Shown here piece after piece: positions 1 to 8,606 of a stretch of DNA of 64,000 nt. Under the pieces are notes generated by a model, which saw only the letters and a program-made list of their open reading frames with translations, did not search any database and was not told the origin of the DNA. This stretch comes from JBLHKT01 sp043101615 (lineage in GTDB: Bacteria; Planctomycetota; Phycisphaerae; Phycisphaerales; UBA1924), in the NCBI GenBank assembly GCA_043101615.1, contig JBICID010000089.1, forward strand, positions 36,438 to 100,437. Reading direction: 5' to 3'. The position numbers were made by a program, and so were the translations under genes. Within the stretch, counting starts at the first letter, position 1, and the number at the start of each line of letters is the position of its first letter.

Positions 1-69
1 TGTCCTTCGGTCAACTCGTGGCACCCCACTGAGTACGGTGGCACCCACGGAGAACGAAAATCGAAATGT

Positions 70-87
70 GGGGGGGGGTGGGGGGGG
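70..87 (-). other. C-rich tract directly after the lpxI stop codon
   Basis: The plus strand reads G9-T-G8, so the lpxI mRNA has TGA followed at once by eight C, A, nine C. The same layout follows the stop codons at 41007 and 59675. A C-rich, G-poor segment is what Rho needs for loading, but that role is inferred. A homopolymer this long is also prone to sequencing error. Confidence 0.5.
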
Positions 88-1062
88 TCAGCCGCGCCAG
101 GCGTTGGTGGGGGGGCGGGGCTTGGGCTCGATCAGGCGACCGACCTGCATCGGCGGGGCGTGCTCGGCCTGCTCGGAGAGCGGGTGCTCCACCGCGATGC
201 CCACGATCGCCACGCCCAGCTCGTCGGCACGCTGGATCATCCGGGCACGGTCGAGCATGATCACGTCGCCCGCGGCCAGGGCCAGGCAACGCCCGCCGGC
301 CTCGTGCAGGTTCTCGATCGTGTCCAGCCCGACCGTCGGCACGTCGGAGCGACGGTCGTGCCCGGCGCGCGAGCCCTTGATCAGCGTCCACCCGGGGCGA
401 CGGCACAGCTCGCCCGTCCGGGCGATCATGCGGTCCGTCCCCTCGACCCCCTCGACCGAGATCACGTCGCGCTCGCGCACCGTCAGCGACTGGCCGATGT
501 CCAGGCGCAGCAGCTCGGTCAGCAGCGGCCACGCGAACTCGATGTCCGCGAGCTGGTCCGTGCTCGGGCGGGTGCCGGTCATCACGCCGGGCTCGGCCAG
601 GTTGTCGGGGATGGGGGTCGTCGAATCGATCAGCGAGACGCCCCGCCGGTCGAGCTCCTCGGCGATCGCGCGCAGGATGGCGTGCGAGCGCTTGTCGTGG
701 CGCAGGTGCTTGTACCAGGCGACGACGGTGCGCAGGTCCGGGATGTTGCGGAACATCTTCCAGCGGTCGTGCATCAGCCTGGCCTTGTCGACCTTGCCGA
801 CCATGATCGCGTGACGGGCGCCCGCCTTGCGAAGGCACTTGCCCCAGCTCCCGACCCGCAGCAGGCCGACCTCCCGGAAGGTATGGCACAGCCTCGGCAG
901 CTCGGGGTCGTACTGCCCCATGAGACCGACCCCGTGCACCACGTGCCCGGCTTCCCGGAGGCCCTTGGCGACGAAGATGGGGAGCCTTCCCCCTCCCGCG
1001 ATCACCCCGATCGGGGTCGGTGGCGGCGGGGGATCTGGCAGGATGGCGAGCTCACCGGTCAT
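88..1062 (-). CDS. lpxI: UDP-2,3-diacylglucosamine pyrophosphatase, LpxI family
   Basis: Predicted to hydrolyse UDP-2,3-diacylglucosamine to lipid X and UMP in lipid A synthesis, at the inner membrane or in the cytoplasm; LpxI is the alternative to LpxH. The 324-residue protein opens, after a proline-rich N-terminus, with the glycine-rich GVIAGGGRLP segment (about residues 19-28) and carries the family blocks MVGKVDKARLM, SLIDSTTPIPD and the late GIAVEH segment. The open frame extends upstream to 1239, but the ATG at 1062 has an AGGA about 12 bases ahead and sits just before the conserved start, so I chose it. It is divergent from the small Cys-rich gene at 1241; kdsC and an LptC-like gene elsewhere in the window support a lipopolysaccharide envelope. 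Family assignment is confident; activity is inferred. Confidence 0.9.
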   Translation of the reverse strand: MTGELAILPDPPPPPTPIGVIAGGGRLPIFVAKGLREAGHVVHGVGLMGQYDPELPRLCHTFREVGLLRVGSWGKCLRKAGARHAIMVGKVDKARLMHDRWKMFRNIPDLRTVVAWYKHLRHDKRSHAILRAIAEELDRRGVSLIDSTTPIPDNLAEPGVMTGTRPSTDQLADIEFAWPLLTELLRLDIGQSLTVRERDVISVEGVEGTDRMIARTGELCRRPGWTLIKGSRAGHDRRSDVPTVGLDTIENLHEAGGRCLALAAGDVIMLDRARMIQRADELGVAIVGIAVEHPLSEQAEHAPPMQVGRLIEPKPRPPTNAWRG

Positions 1063-1240
1063 CGAGACAGGGATTCCTTCACGAGACGCCGGCGGGACCA
1101 ACCCGCGGGCAGCCCGCAGTATAGGGGCACTGTCGGCTCGACCGGCTCGATGGCTCCAACGACCGAGAATCACGCCCGGGCCCCTCGATCGCCGGGTCAA
1201 CCGATTCATCCGCCCCGTGCCCGCGAGCCGATCCTCCACG

Positions 1241-1471
1241 GTGGACGTCTCGGAGCACCCTCAGCACGCCGCATCGACGCCGACGCCCGCAGCCGGGGCA
1301 CGCCCCTGGCTCGGGGTGCGGTTCGTCTGCGCCAACCAGTACCGGCGGATCTACCGGTCGGCTGCGGCCGACGCGTACCTGGCCCGCTGCCCGTCCTGCG
1401 GACGCTGCGTGCGGTTCCGGGTCGGCGAGGGCGGCCTGAACCACCGTTTCTACGAGGTCGACTGTCGCTGA
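1241..1471 (+). CDS. small Cys-rich (zinc-ribbon-like) conserved hypothetical protein
   Basis: I do not recognise a named family. The 76-residue product has a disordered N-terminus of about 22 residues, then a compact basic module with FVCANQYRRIY, CPSCGRC and a C-terminal Cys three residues from the end. The spacing C-x25-CPSC-GRC-xn-C suggests a one-zinc ribbon. The GTG at 1241 is the most upstream plausible start after the divergent lpxI start; a start nearer WLGVRFVC is possible. It is 39 bases ahead of the next plus-strand gene and could be co-transcribed with it. Function unknown. Confidence 0.6.
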   Translation: MDVSEHPQHAASTPTPAAGARPWLGVRFVCANQYRRIYRSAAADAYLARCPSCGRCVRFRVGEGGLNHRFYEVDCR

Positions 1472-1510
1472 GGCGGTCCGTCGCACCCTTCGCCCCCATA
1501 CACTCGCGCC

Positions 1511-2089
1511 ATGATCACCGGATCCCCGTACGAGATTCTCAAGTCCGAGCCCGTCTGCCACGCGACCGGCGTGACCCTGTCGCCCGGCGACCGCATCGTC
1601 GCGGCCCTGGTCGAGACCCCGGACGACGAGCCGCTGCAACGGATCGAGTTCAGGGCCGGGGCGTGGGACGAGGGCGCCCGCCCGCAGCCCCCCCTGCGCC
1701 TCTTCGGCTTCTGGCGGACGGTCGTGCCCGAGCCGGGCGCCAAGAAGCAGGCGCAGCCGCTGATCGCGGGCGACGACCTCATGGACCTGTTCGAGCAGCT
1801 CGGCGAGGACCCCGAGTCCGCCGACGCGCGACGGCTCGCCTTCCGCTACCTGCTGGCCCTCATCCTGATCCGCAAGCGGCTGCTGTCCTACGAGGGCGGC
1901 ACGCCCGCCGGCAAGAAGACCGGCACGCCGGGCGTGATGCGCGTTCGCCCCAGGGGCACGCCCATGCCGCCGGAGGGGCCGGCGCTGATCGAGGTGATCG
2001 ACCCCGGCCTGGACGATGAGACGATCGGGGCCGTCACCGAGCAGCTCGGGCAGATCATGGACCTCGACAGCGACCAGAAGCAGGGATGA
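1511..2089 (+). CDS. conserved hypothetical protein, 192 aa
   Basis: No family recognised. The protein is acidic and soluble, with no signal peptide or membrane segment. The N-terminal third (PYEILKSEPVCHATG, GDRIVAALVE) looks like a beta-rich module. The middle (GDDLMDLFEQLGEDPESADARRLAFRYLLALILIRKRLL) is helical, and the C-terminus is charged. Its ATG lies 39 bases after the small Cys-rich gene and its stop overlaps the start of the lipoprotein gene at 2086 by 4 bases (ATGA), so translation of the two is probably coupled. That coupling suggests a job in the same envelope process, but nothing in the sequence shows it. Confidence 0.7.
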   Translation: MITGSPYEILKSEPVCHATGVTLSPGDRIVAALVETPDDEPLQRIEFRAGAWDEGARPQPPLRLFGFWRTVVPEPGAKKQAQPLIAGDDLMDLFEQLGEDPESADARRLAFRYLLALILIRKRLLSYEGGTPAGKKTGTPGVMRVRPRGTPMPPEGPALIEVIDPGLDDETIGAVTEQLGQIMDLDSDQKQG

Positions 2090-2976
2090 GGGCGGCGCGT
2101 TCAACCGGACGGCGCCCGCTCGCGCTGTGCGCGAGCGTCGTCGCGATGCTCGCGGTGAGCGGGTGCACGACTCCGGACCCGATCTTCGATCCAAACACCC
2201 CGCTGCCGAGCACCGAGGACGTGCTCGCGGGCCAGCGCGAGGCGGTGCGCGGGCTGGAGCGCGTCTGGGCCCGGGCCGTGGTGCAGGTGGACGGGGCGGA
2301 TCCCGCGGGAAAGAAGGTCAACGAGCAGGGCGAGGGCGTGCTGCAGGTCGTCCCGCCCGACCGGCTGGCGCTGTCGCTGGGCAAGCTGGGGGACACCCTG
2401 CTGTACCTGGGCAGCAACGAGGAGTGGTACTGGTGGTTCGACCTGCTCGACTCGAACCGGCGCCTGGCTGTGCTCGGGCGCCACGCGCTGGTCACCCCTG
2501 ACAAGGCCGCGGAGCTGGGCGTGCCGGTGCACCCGCTCGACCTGATCGAGCTCCTGGCGATCACCCCCCTGCCCGACGACGCGACGGTGCGCGGGTGGGA
2601 CGCGATCGGGCGGGTCATCGTCGAGCACCCGAACCGGTGGGGCTCGCGCCGCGTGTGGCTCGACCCGACCGACTGGAGGCCCTGGAGGGTCGAACTGCTC
2701 GACCGGAACGGCCAGCCGCTCGCGACGGCCGTCCTCTCGGACCACGCCCGGGCCTCGGTCGAGGGCGACGCGCTCCGGAGCCCGTGGGTCGCGGGCCGGC
2801 TCGAGATCACGGCCGCGGGCTTCGACGGCGAGGTCCGGGTCTCGCTGTTCGAGCCGAGGAACCAGAGGATCCGCGAGATCGCGTTCGATCTGCAGCGCCT
2901 CGCCGACGACGTGTACAAGATCAACGAGGTCATCGACCTGGACGCGACCCCGGCGCCGGCGGGAGGCGCCCCGTGA
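2086..2976 (+). CDS. LolA-like outer-membrane lipoprotein, 296 aa
   Basis: The N-terminus is a lipoprotein signal: basic residues, a hydrophobic stretch, then LAVSGC with the lipidated Cys at residue 27. The body alternates short beta strands and contains phrases typical of LolA/LolB-type and DUF4292-type lipoproteins (GEGVLQVVPPDRLALSLGKLGDTLLYLGS, then EWYWWFDLL). This suggests a half-barrel that binds acyl chains or measures outer-membrane load. Family membership is an inference from shape and wording, not from a search. Its ATG overlaps the upstream stop, and its TGA overlaps the GTG of the RDD gene by four bases, so the three genes look like one transcription unit. Confidence 0.65.
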   Translation: MRAARSTGRRPLALCASVVAMLAVSGCTTPDPIFDPNTPLPSTEDVLAGQREAVRGLERVWARAVVQVDGADPAGKKVNEQGEGVLQVVPPDRLALSLGKLGDTLLYLGSNEEWYWWFDLLDSNRRLAVLGRHALVTPDKAAELGVPVHPLDLIELLAITPLPDDATVRGWDAIGRVIVEHPNRWGSRRVWLDPTDWRPWRVELLDRNGQPLATAVLSDHARASVEGDALRSPWVAGRLEITAAGFDGEVRVSLFEPRNQRIREIAFDLQRLADDVYKINEVIDLDATPAPAGGAP

Positions 2977-4538
2977 GCGTGGGAGCCCTCATCCGGTGCG
3001 TGCTGGCGCTGCTCGTGTCGAGCGCCGGGGCGCGTGCGCAGGAGCACACCGGCGTCGGGTCCAGCGAGCGTGCGGGCCAGGGGGCGCACGCGTGGGTGAC
3101 GGTGCAGGAATCGGACGAGACCTGGCGGCTGGTGCATTTCCCGCCGCGCGGGTTCGGCGAGCACGCGGCCAGGGCGGGCCAGATCCGCCCGGTGCTCCCG
3201 CTCGAGACCCCGCCCGACGCGATGTGCGCGATCGGCGACCGGGTCTACCTGGTGTACACGGGGGATCCCTCGCAGCCATCCCGCGCGCCGGAGCCAGGCG
3301 ACGGCGAGACCGACGGGGGCGCCCGTTCCCTGGTCGGTTCGGGCGCCGGGAGCGGGGTGGTCCGGGTCTTCTCGATGCGGGCCGTGCCGGTGTGGGGCGG
3401 GTACTGGTCGTACGAGCCCCCGGGCGAGTTCCGCTCGCACCCCTCGATCGAGACGGGGGGGCGGGTGATCGGGGCCGCCCCGGACGGGGAGGGAAGGCTG
3501 CTGGTCGGCCTGGCGGACGACGCCGGGACGCCCAGGCTGATGCGCCTCGACTCGGACGGCTGGAGCGAGGCGGACTGGGCCGGCGTGCCCACCCCGGGCG
3601 ACCCCGGTGCGGGCGAGCGTGTGGGGGCCGACCTTCGGCTGGTGTCCGACGGTGCGGGCCCGGTGCTGGTCTCGATCGGGGAGGGCGAGTCCCGGACGAC
3701 CCACCGATTCGGCGGGCGCCGGGTCCGCACCGAGCGAGACGGCGAGACGCTGCGCGTGCTGGAGGGCGGCGCCGACGACGCCTGGGTGATCGCCGAGATC
3801 GACGGAGTTGTGGGGCGTGTGGACGTCGCCCCGGTGCGCTCGGGCGGGGGGCGGCTGGTGGTGCTCGCCCGGGCCGAGGGGGTATCCGGGTCCGAGGCGT
3901 TCGAGCTGATCGAGGTCTCGCTGGCGACGGGCGAGGTGCTGTACCGGGGGGCGCCCGAGCAGGTCTCGCCGATCTCGGCGACCGAGTTCCGGGTCTTCGC
4001 GGTGCTGCTGCTTGGGTTCACGCTGGTGGTGCTGCTGCTGACCTTCCGCCCGGGGCTGGACCCGTCGGAGGTCATCGTCCCGAGCGGGCTGGCGCTGGCC
4101 GATCCGGGGCGACGGCTGCTGGCGAGCGTGCTGGACCTGCTGCTGGTGGCGGGCCTGGTCGGGGCGATCTACGACACGCCGGTCTCGTCGATCGTGACCG
4201 GGACGGTCGTGTTCCAGGCGGGGGGGGCCTGGATGGCGCTCCCGATGACGCTGATCGCGGGGTGGCTGGTGAGCGCCCTGTTCGAGTGCACGCTGGCGGG
4301 AACGCCGGGCAAGCTGCTGACCGGCTGTCGCGTGGCCTGCCTGGGCGAGGTCCCGCGACGGCTGTCGCCGGGGCGGGCGTTGCTGCGGAACGGGGTGAAG
4401 TGGCTGGTGCCGCCGATCGCGGCGCTGGCGCTGCTGGATCCGCAGTCGCGTCACCGGGGGGACGACCTGGCCCGGGCCGCGGTGGTGGTCCGGATGCGCC
4501 CCGGGTCCGACGACGCGGGCGGGGGCGCCCAGGGCTGA
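2973..4538 (+). CDS. membrane protein with C-terminal RDD domain, 521 aa
   Basis: A GTG start at 2973 overlaps the previous stop (GTGA) and is followed by a signal-like hydrophobic stretch ending in GARA. The extracytoplasmic part (about residues 25-335) is rich in beta strands with repeated short strand-turn units, reminiscent of a propeller. One membrane helix follows (about 338-360, FAVLLLGFTLVVLLLTF). The rest (about 367-510) is an RDD domain: the opening PGRRLLASVLDLLLV, the ECTLAGTPGKLLTG segment and a late paired helix. RDD proteins are multi-pass inner-membrane proteins of mostly unknown transport role. The open frame extends upstream inside the lipoprotein gene, but that part is a shadow. 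Confidence 0.75.
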   Translation: MSVGALIRCVLALLVSSAGARAQEHTGVGSSERAGQGAHAWVTVQESDETWRLVHFPPRGFGEHAARAGQIRPVLPLETPPDAMCAIGDRVYLVYTGDPSQPSRAPEPGDGETDGGARSLVGSGAGSGVVRVFSMRAVPVWGGYWSYEPPGEFRSHPSIETGGRVIGAAPDGEGRLLVGLADDAGTPRLMRLDSDGWSEADWAGVPTPGDPGAGERVGADLRLVSDGAGPVLVSIGEGESRTTHRFGGRRVRTERDGETLRVLEGGADDAWVIAEIDGVVGRVDVAPVRSGGGRLVVLARAEGVSGSEAFELIEVSLATGEVLYRGAPEQVSPISATEFRVFAVLLLGFTLVVLLLTFRPGLDPSEVIVPSGLALADPGRRLLASVLDLLLVAGLVGAIYDTPVSSIVTGTVVFQAGGAWMALPMTLIAGWLVSALFECTLAGTPGKLLTGCRVACLGEVPRRLSPGRALLRNGVKWLVPPIAALALLDPQSRHRGDDLARAAVVVRMRPGSDDAGGGAQG

Positions 4539-4704
4539 GGCGTTCGGGCACGCCCTGGCGCAAGTCCTGCGTTGTTTGGTTGAAGCGGAAGCGGGCGAAC
4601 CCCCGATAACAGCCCCACGGCGGCCCTCGGAGGGTCGTTCCGGCGCGGATTCTGCGTCTGTCGGACGCCGATGACGCCACTCTGAACCATCGCACGGAGC
4701 ACGC
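4539..4704 (+). promoter_or_regulatory. spacer before the TPR/flagellar cluster, weak promoter candidate
   Basis: This 166-base gap holds no gene. A possible promoter is TTGAAG at 4580-4585 and GATAAC at 4605-4610, but the 19-base spacing is long and the -10 match is only 4 of 6. Nothing else stands out. Confidence 0.2.
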
Positions 4705-7143
4705 GTGGGCGAGCAGGTCGAGACCAACCAGACGCCGGCGACCGACCCGGTCTCGGTGCTGCGCGCCGGCTGGCGGACGCTCTGGCAGGCCCCGGCCCTG
4801 CTGATCGCGACGGCGCTGCTGACCACGGGCGTGGTGACGGCGGTGGCGACGGCCCCCGAGCCGAGCTTCACGCCCCACCTGAACCGGGCCGAGACGCTGA
4901 TCACGCGCGGCGAGCACCGGCCGGCCATCGACCTGCTCAACGAGCAGGTCTTCCCGTGGGTGCACAAGCCGGGGTACCTCAGCGAGGTCGAGGTGCAGCG
5001 GTACCACGCCCTGATCGCTCGCGCGGTCGCGTTCGGGCAGCGTGAGCTCGGGCTGGAGCACGAGGCGAACTACCAGACGGTGCTGCGCGAGTACCACAAC
5101 GCCGAGCAGCACGGGGCCACGCTGGGCCCGCAGGACCTGTACGCCCTGGCCGACGCGTACGTCGCGCTCGGGCAGCCCCAGAACGCGCTGGCGCGGGTCG
5201 CGGGGATCGATCCCGGGCAGCGCGAGCTGAAGGACCGGATCCACAGGCGGGTGGTGGAGGGGTGGCTGGGGTCCGCGCGACCGCGGTACGAGGAGGCGCT
5301 CGGGCTCCTGACCGAGATGCTGACCGACCCGACGCTCCCGACCGAGACGCGTGTGTGGGCGCTGGCCAGGCGTGCCCAGGTGCAGCTCGGGCAGGGCTAC
5401 CCGGAGGAGGCGATCACGCGCCTGGTGCGTGCGCTGCCGAGGCTGGAGGGCGCCGGCGACGAGGGGCTCGCGGAGCTGTCGCTGCAGCTCGGGCGTGCGT
5501 ACCTGGCGATCGGGGCGGTGGACAACGCGTCGGACGAGTTCGCGCGGGTGGTGGAGCTGGGGTCGTCGGACCAGGGCGAGCTGGCCACGGTCGAGATCGC
5601 GCGGGTGCACATGCTCCGGGGGGGGTACGTCGAGGCACGCGACCTGCTCTCGTCGATGATCGAGAACGTCGCCGGCGGCCCGGCGCTGGCCCCGGCGCTG
5701 CTCGTGCTCGCCGAGGCCCACGCCAGGCTGGCGAGGCCTGCCGAAGCCGTCGAGGTTTACGCGAGGCTTGTGGACTTTCTGCGCGAGCACCCCGGGCACG
5801 CCTCGCCCACCGTCGGGGAGGTCGTCGAGAGCCTGCTGGACCGCTACGGCGAGCAGATGGACCTGCGGGATTACCCCACCGCCCTCCGGTTCGTGGGGCT
5901 GGCCTCGCGCGTGTACCCGGACTTCCGCGACCGCCCCGAGCCCGTGGTGCTGGCCCTGGCTCGGGCGCACGCGGCGAACGCGCAGGACCTCATCGGCGAC
6001 CTCGGGGCCGAGCCGGTCCGCACGCTGGCGCAGCTCGAGCCGTCCACCCGGGCCGAGGCGCAGCGTCACCTGATCCGGTCCGCGGCGCACTTCCGCGACC
6101 ACGCCGACCGGACGGTGCTGTCCGACATCGACGCGTACGGGGAGTCGCTGTGGCGGGCCGCGGACCTGTACGACCGGGCCGGGGACCAGCGCAGCGCGAT
6201 CGACGCGTTCCGCGAGTACGTGGACACGATCCCCGGGGCCCCGCACCACGCCGAGGCGCGGTACCGGCTGGGGCGTGCGCACCAGGCGCTGGGGGAGTAC
6301 GAGGACGCCGCGGAGTGGTACCGGGGCCTGATCCGCGACGCTGAGGACGAGCGCAACCAGGTCGCGGGCTTCGCGGTGCGGAGCTACGTCCCCCTGGCCC
6401 AGTGCGAGCTGTTCGACGACGACCCGGAGAACGACGAGAACGCGGAGCGGCTGCTGCTCGAGGCGGTGAGCGGGACCGGGGGGCGGGCGATCGCGGGCCA
6501 GCTCGGCGACGCGCTGTTCGAGCTCGGGTCGCACTACTACCGCACCGGGCGTCACGAGCGGGCCATCGAGCGGCTCACCGAGGCGCTTTCGCGCGAGCAG
6601 CAGCAGGCGCCCGCGATGCTCTTCCGGCTGGCGGACGCGCACCGGCTGCTCGCCGACGAGATCGAGCGGTCGCTCGAGGAGCCGATGCCCGAGCGAGAGC
6701 GCGAGGCGCGCGCCTCGGCGGTGGCCCGTCACCGGCGCAGCGCGATGGCGGGCTTCGAGCGGACCCGGGACGCGATCGAGGCCATGCCCCCGACGCGCCG
6801 GACCACGCTGGACCGGCTGCAGCTGCGCAACGCGTGCTTCTACCTCGGGGACTGCGCGTTCGACCTGGGCGACTACGACCTGGCCATCGCCCACTACGAC
6901 GCCGCGAAGGAGCGGTACCCCAGCGACCCGGCGTCGCTGGTCGCGATGGTGCAGATCGTCAACGCGCACGTGGAGCAGGGCGACCTGGGCAGCGCCCGCA
7001 CGGCCAACGAGCGGGCGCGCCGTTTCTATCTCAGCCTGCCCGAGTCCGCCTGGGACGACCCGAACCTGCCCATGGACCGGGGCGACTGGGAGCGCTGGCT
7101 GCAGTCCAGCGCCATGCTGTACGAGGTGGCCGAGGGCGAATGA
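4705..7143 (+). CDS. large TPR-repeat membrane-anchored protein, 812 aa
   Basis: Starts with GTG at 4705. One membrane segment (about residues 32-50, LLIATALLTTGVVTAVATA) anchors a very long helical domain built from tetratricopeptide-like repeats. Recognisable units include GEHRPAIDLLNEQV, DLYALADAYVALGQPQNALARV, LSLQLGRAYLAIGAVDNASDEF, AEARYRLGRAHQALGEYEDAAEWY and NACFYLGDCAFDLGDYDLAIAHYDAAKE. Such proteins act as scaffolds or as periplasmic assembly factors. It lies 33 bases before the flgN-like gene, so it may belong to the flagellar unit, perhaps as an assembly scaffold. That link is from position only. No catalytic domain is visible. Confidence 0.8.
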   Translation: MGEQVETNQTPATDPVSVLRAGWRTLWQAPALLIATALLTTGVVTAVATAPEPSFTPHLNRAETLITRGEHRPAIDLLNEQVFPWVHKPGYLSEVEVQRYHALIARAVAFGQRELGLEHEANYQTVLREYHNAEQHGATLGPQDLYALADAYVALGQPQNALARVAGIDPGQRELKDRIHRRVVEGWLGSARPRYEEALGLLTEMLTDPTLPTETRVWALARRAQVQLGQGYPEEAITRLVRALPRLEGAGDEGLAELSLQLGRAYLAIGAVDNASDEFARVVELGSSDQGELATVEIARVHMLRGGYVEARDLLSSMIENVAGGPALAPALLVLAEAHARLARPAEAVEVYARLVDFLREHPGHASPTVGEVVESLLDRYGEQMDLRDYPTALRFVGLASRVYPDFRDRPEPVVLALARAHAANAQDLIGDLGAEPVRTLAQLEPSTRAEAQRHLIRSAAHFRDHADRTVLSDIDAYGESLWRAADLYDRAGDQRSAIDAFREYVDTIPGAPHHAEARYRLGRAHQALGEYEDAAEWYRGLIRDAEDERNQVAGFAVRSYVPLAQCELFDDDPENDENAERLLLEAVSGTGGRAIAGQLGDALFELGSHYYRTGRHERAIERLTEALSREQQQAPAMLFRLADAHRLLADEIERSLEEPMPEREREARASAVARHRRSAMAGFERTRDAIEAMPPTRRTTLDRLQLRNACFYLGDCAFDLGDYDLAIAHYDAAKERYPSDPASLVAMVQIVNAHVEQGDLGSARTANERARRFYLSLPESAWDDPNLPMDRGDWERWLQSSAMLYEVAEGE

Positions 7144-7176
7144 GCGGGCGTGGACACGCCGACAGGAGGGTCAAGG

Positions 7177-7659
7177 ATGACCGACGAGCACACACACGAC
7201 ACGATGGCGCCCGGGTGGCACGTCCGCGCGTCCGGCAAGGCGGGCGAGCTGCGGTCGCTGTACCGGCGGCTCGACGAGCTGACCGAGGGCCAGCGGGACC
7301 TCCTGGACGCGTCCCGGACCGAGGAGCTGCTGAGCCTGCTCACCGCGCGGCGAGGGCTGATCGACCGGATCCAGCAGCTCGCCAACGAGCTCTTGCCCGT
7401 GCTCGACGGGTGGGACCGGCTGGGCGCCGACGTCCCGGAGCCGCAGCGGACCGAGCTCGACGAGTCGATCCGCGAGATCAAGGCGCTCAACGCCGGGATC
7501 CTGGCGCGCGACGAGGCGCACACCGCCGAGCTCGTCACGCAGCGCGACAGCCTCGCGCGCGAGCTCTCGTCTATCGACCGCGGGCGTGCGGCGGTCTCGG
7601 CCTACAGCGGCTCGTCCGCCAGGCACGCCGCCCCCAGATTCCAGGACCGCAAGGGCTGA
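7177..7659 (+). CDS. flgN: FlgN-like flagellar export chaperone
   Basis: The 160-residue, almost wholly helical protein has the layout of FlgN: an N-terminal helix (LRSLYRRLDELTEGQRDLLDA), a central RGLIDRIQQLANELLPVLD helix and a long C-terminal coiled coil. FlgN chaperones the hook-filament junction proteins FlgK and FlgL to the export gate. The ATG at 7177 is chosen over an in-frame GTG at 7150 because AGGAGGG lies 6-7 bases upstream. Its position directly before the flagellar two-component pair and flgBC supports the call, although FlgN is weakly conserved and this rests on shape and place. Confidence 0.6.
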   Translation: MTDEHTHDTMAPGWHVRASGKAGELRSLYRRLDELTEGQRDLLDASRTEELLSLLTARRGLIDRIQQLANELLPVLDGWDRLGADVPEPQRTELDESIREIKALNAGILARDEAHTAELVTQRDSLARELSSIDRGRAAVSAYSGSSARHAAPRFQDRKG

Positions 7660-7661
7660 CC

Positions 7662-8606
7662 ATGAGCGACCCGGACACGCACACCCAGCCGCCCGCCCCC
7701 GGGCTCTCGGCGTCGGACCTGGCCGAGCTGATGACCAGCTTCAACGAGGTCTCGGCCAGGCTGCAGGAGACCCACGAGACGCTCCGCGCCGAGGTCAACC
7801 GGCTCAACGCCGAGCTGCGCGAGGCCAACGAGGAGCTGCAGCGTTCCAAGCGCCTCGCGGCGCTGGGCGAGATGGCGGCGGGCATCTCCCACGAGATCCG
7901 CAACCCGCTCGGCTCAATACGCCTGTACGCACGGATGCTGCAGGACGACCTGGCCGGCCAGCCCGAGCAGCGGGACATCGCCGTCAAGATCGCGGGCGCC
8001 GTCGGGCGACTCAACGAGGTGGTGGGGGACGTGCTGGCCTTCTCGCGCGAGAACCGGATCAACCCGCACCCGCTGGACGCCGAGGCGGTGCTGACACGCG
8101 TGGTCGACGCCTGCGCGGGGCTCTTCGACGACGCCCCGGGCGTCGCGGCCGGTCCCGGCGTCCGCCTGCACGCCGACGCGGGCCTGCTGGAGCAGGCCCT
8201 GGTCAATGTCGTGCGCAACGGCGCCGAGGCGACGCGCCACGCCGGGCGCTCCACGCGCGAGATGACCCTCACCGCACGCGCCGTGCACGACCCCGGCTCC
8301 GGCAGGCCCTGCACGCTGCTGGAGGTCCGCGACGCGGGGACGGGCATCCGACCGGAGGTCATCGAGCGGATGTTCAACCCGTTCTTCACCACGCGCGAGA
8401 CCGGCACCGGGCTCGGGCTGGCCATCGTTCACCGGATCGTGGACGCCCACCGCGGGCGCGTCGCGGTCTTCAACAACGCCGATCTCGTCCCGGGCACGCC
8501 CGGGGCGACCGTCCAGCTCTGGCTTCCGGAGCACACAGCACCCACCCACACCGCCCGGGCCGGCACGGACGCCGCCCCGACCCCCGCAGAGATGGAGCAC
8601 GCCTGA
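7662..8606 (+). CDS. sensor histidine kinase of the flagellar regulatory pair (FlrB/AtoS-like)
   Basis: Soluble kinase of 314 residues with no membrane segment. A coiled coil (about residues 25-65) leads to the phospho-acceptor box GEMAAGISHEIRNPLGS, followed by the ATP-binding domain with N-box VNVVRNGAEA, G1 DAGTGI, F-box FNPFFTT and G2 GTGLGLAIVH. It should phosphorylate the activator encoded immediately downstream; stop and start overlap as TGATG. Like FlrB or FleS, it lacks an input transmembrane sensor, so the signal is probably cytoplasmic and related to assembly state. ATG chosen at 7662, two bases after the flgN-like stop. Confidence 0.85.
   Translation: MSDPDTHTQPPAPGLSASDLAELMTSFNEVSARLQETHETLRAEVNRLNAELREANEELQRSKRLAALGEMAAGISHEIRNPLGSIRLYARMLQDDLAGQPEQRDIAVKIAGAVGRLNEVVGDVLAFSRENRINPHPLDAEAVLTRVVDACAGLFDDAPGVAAGPGVRLHADAGLLEQALVNVVRNGAEATRHAGRSTREMTLTARAVHDPGSGRPCTLLEVRDAGTGIRPEVIERMFNPFFTTRETGTGLGLAIVHRIVDAHRGRVAVFNNADLVPGTPGATVQLWLPEHTAPTHTARAGTDAAPTPAEMEHA

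Noticed and set aside
1..87. Possible further repeat with two TGGCACCC boxes (18-45)
   Set aside because: Only one copy is seen in the window and the left side is cut; too little to call a family.
160..2019. A 619-residue plus-strand open frame across lpxI and its neighbours
   Set aside because: It is antisense to lpxI and out of frame with the next genes; composition is Arg/Pro/Gly-rich as expected for a shadow in GC-rich DNA.
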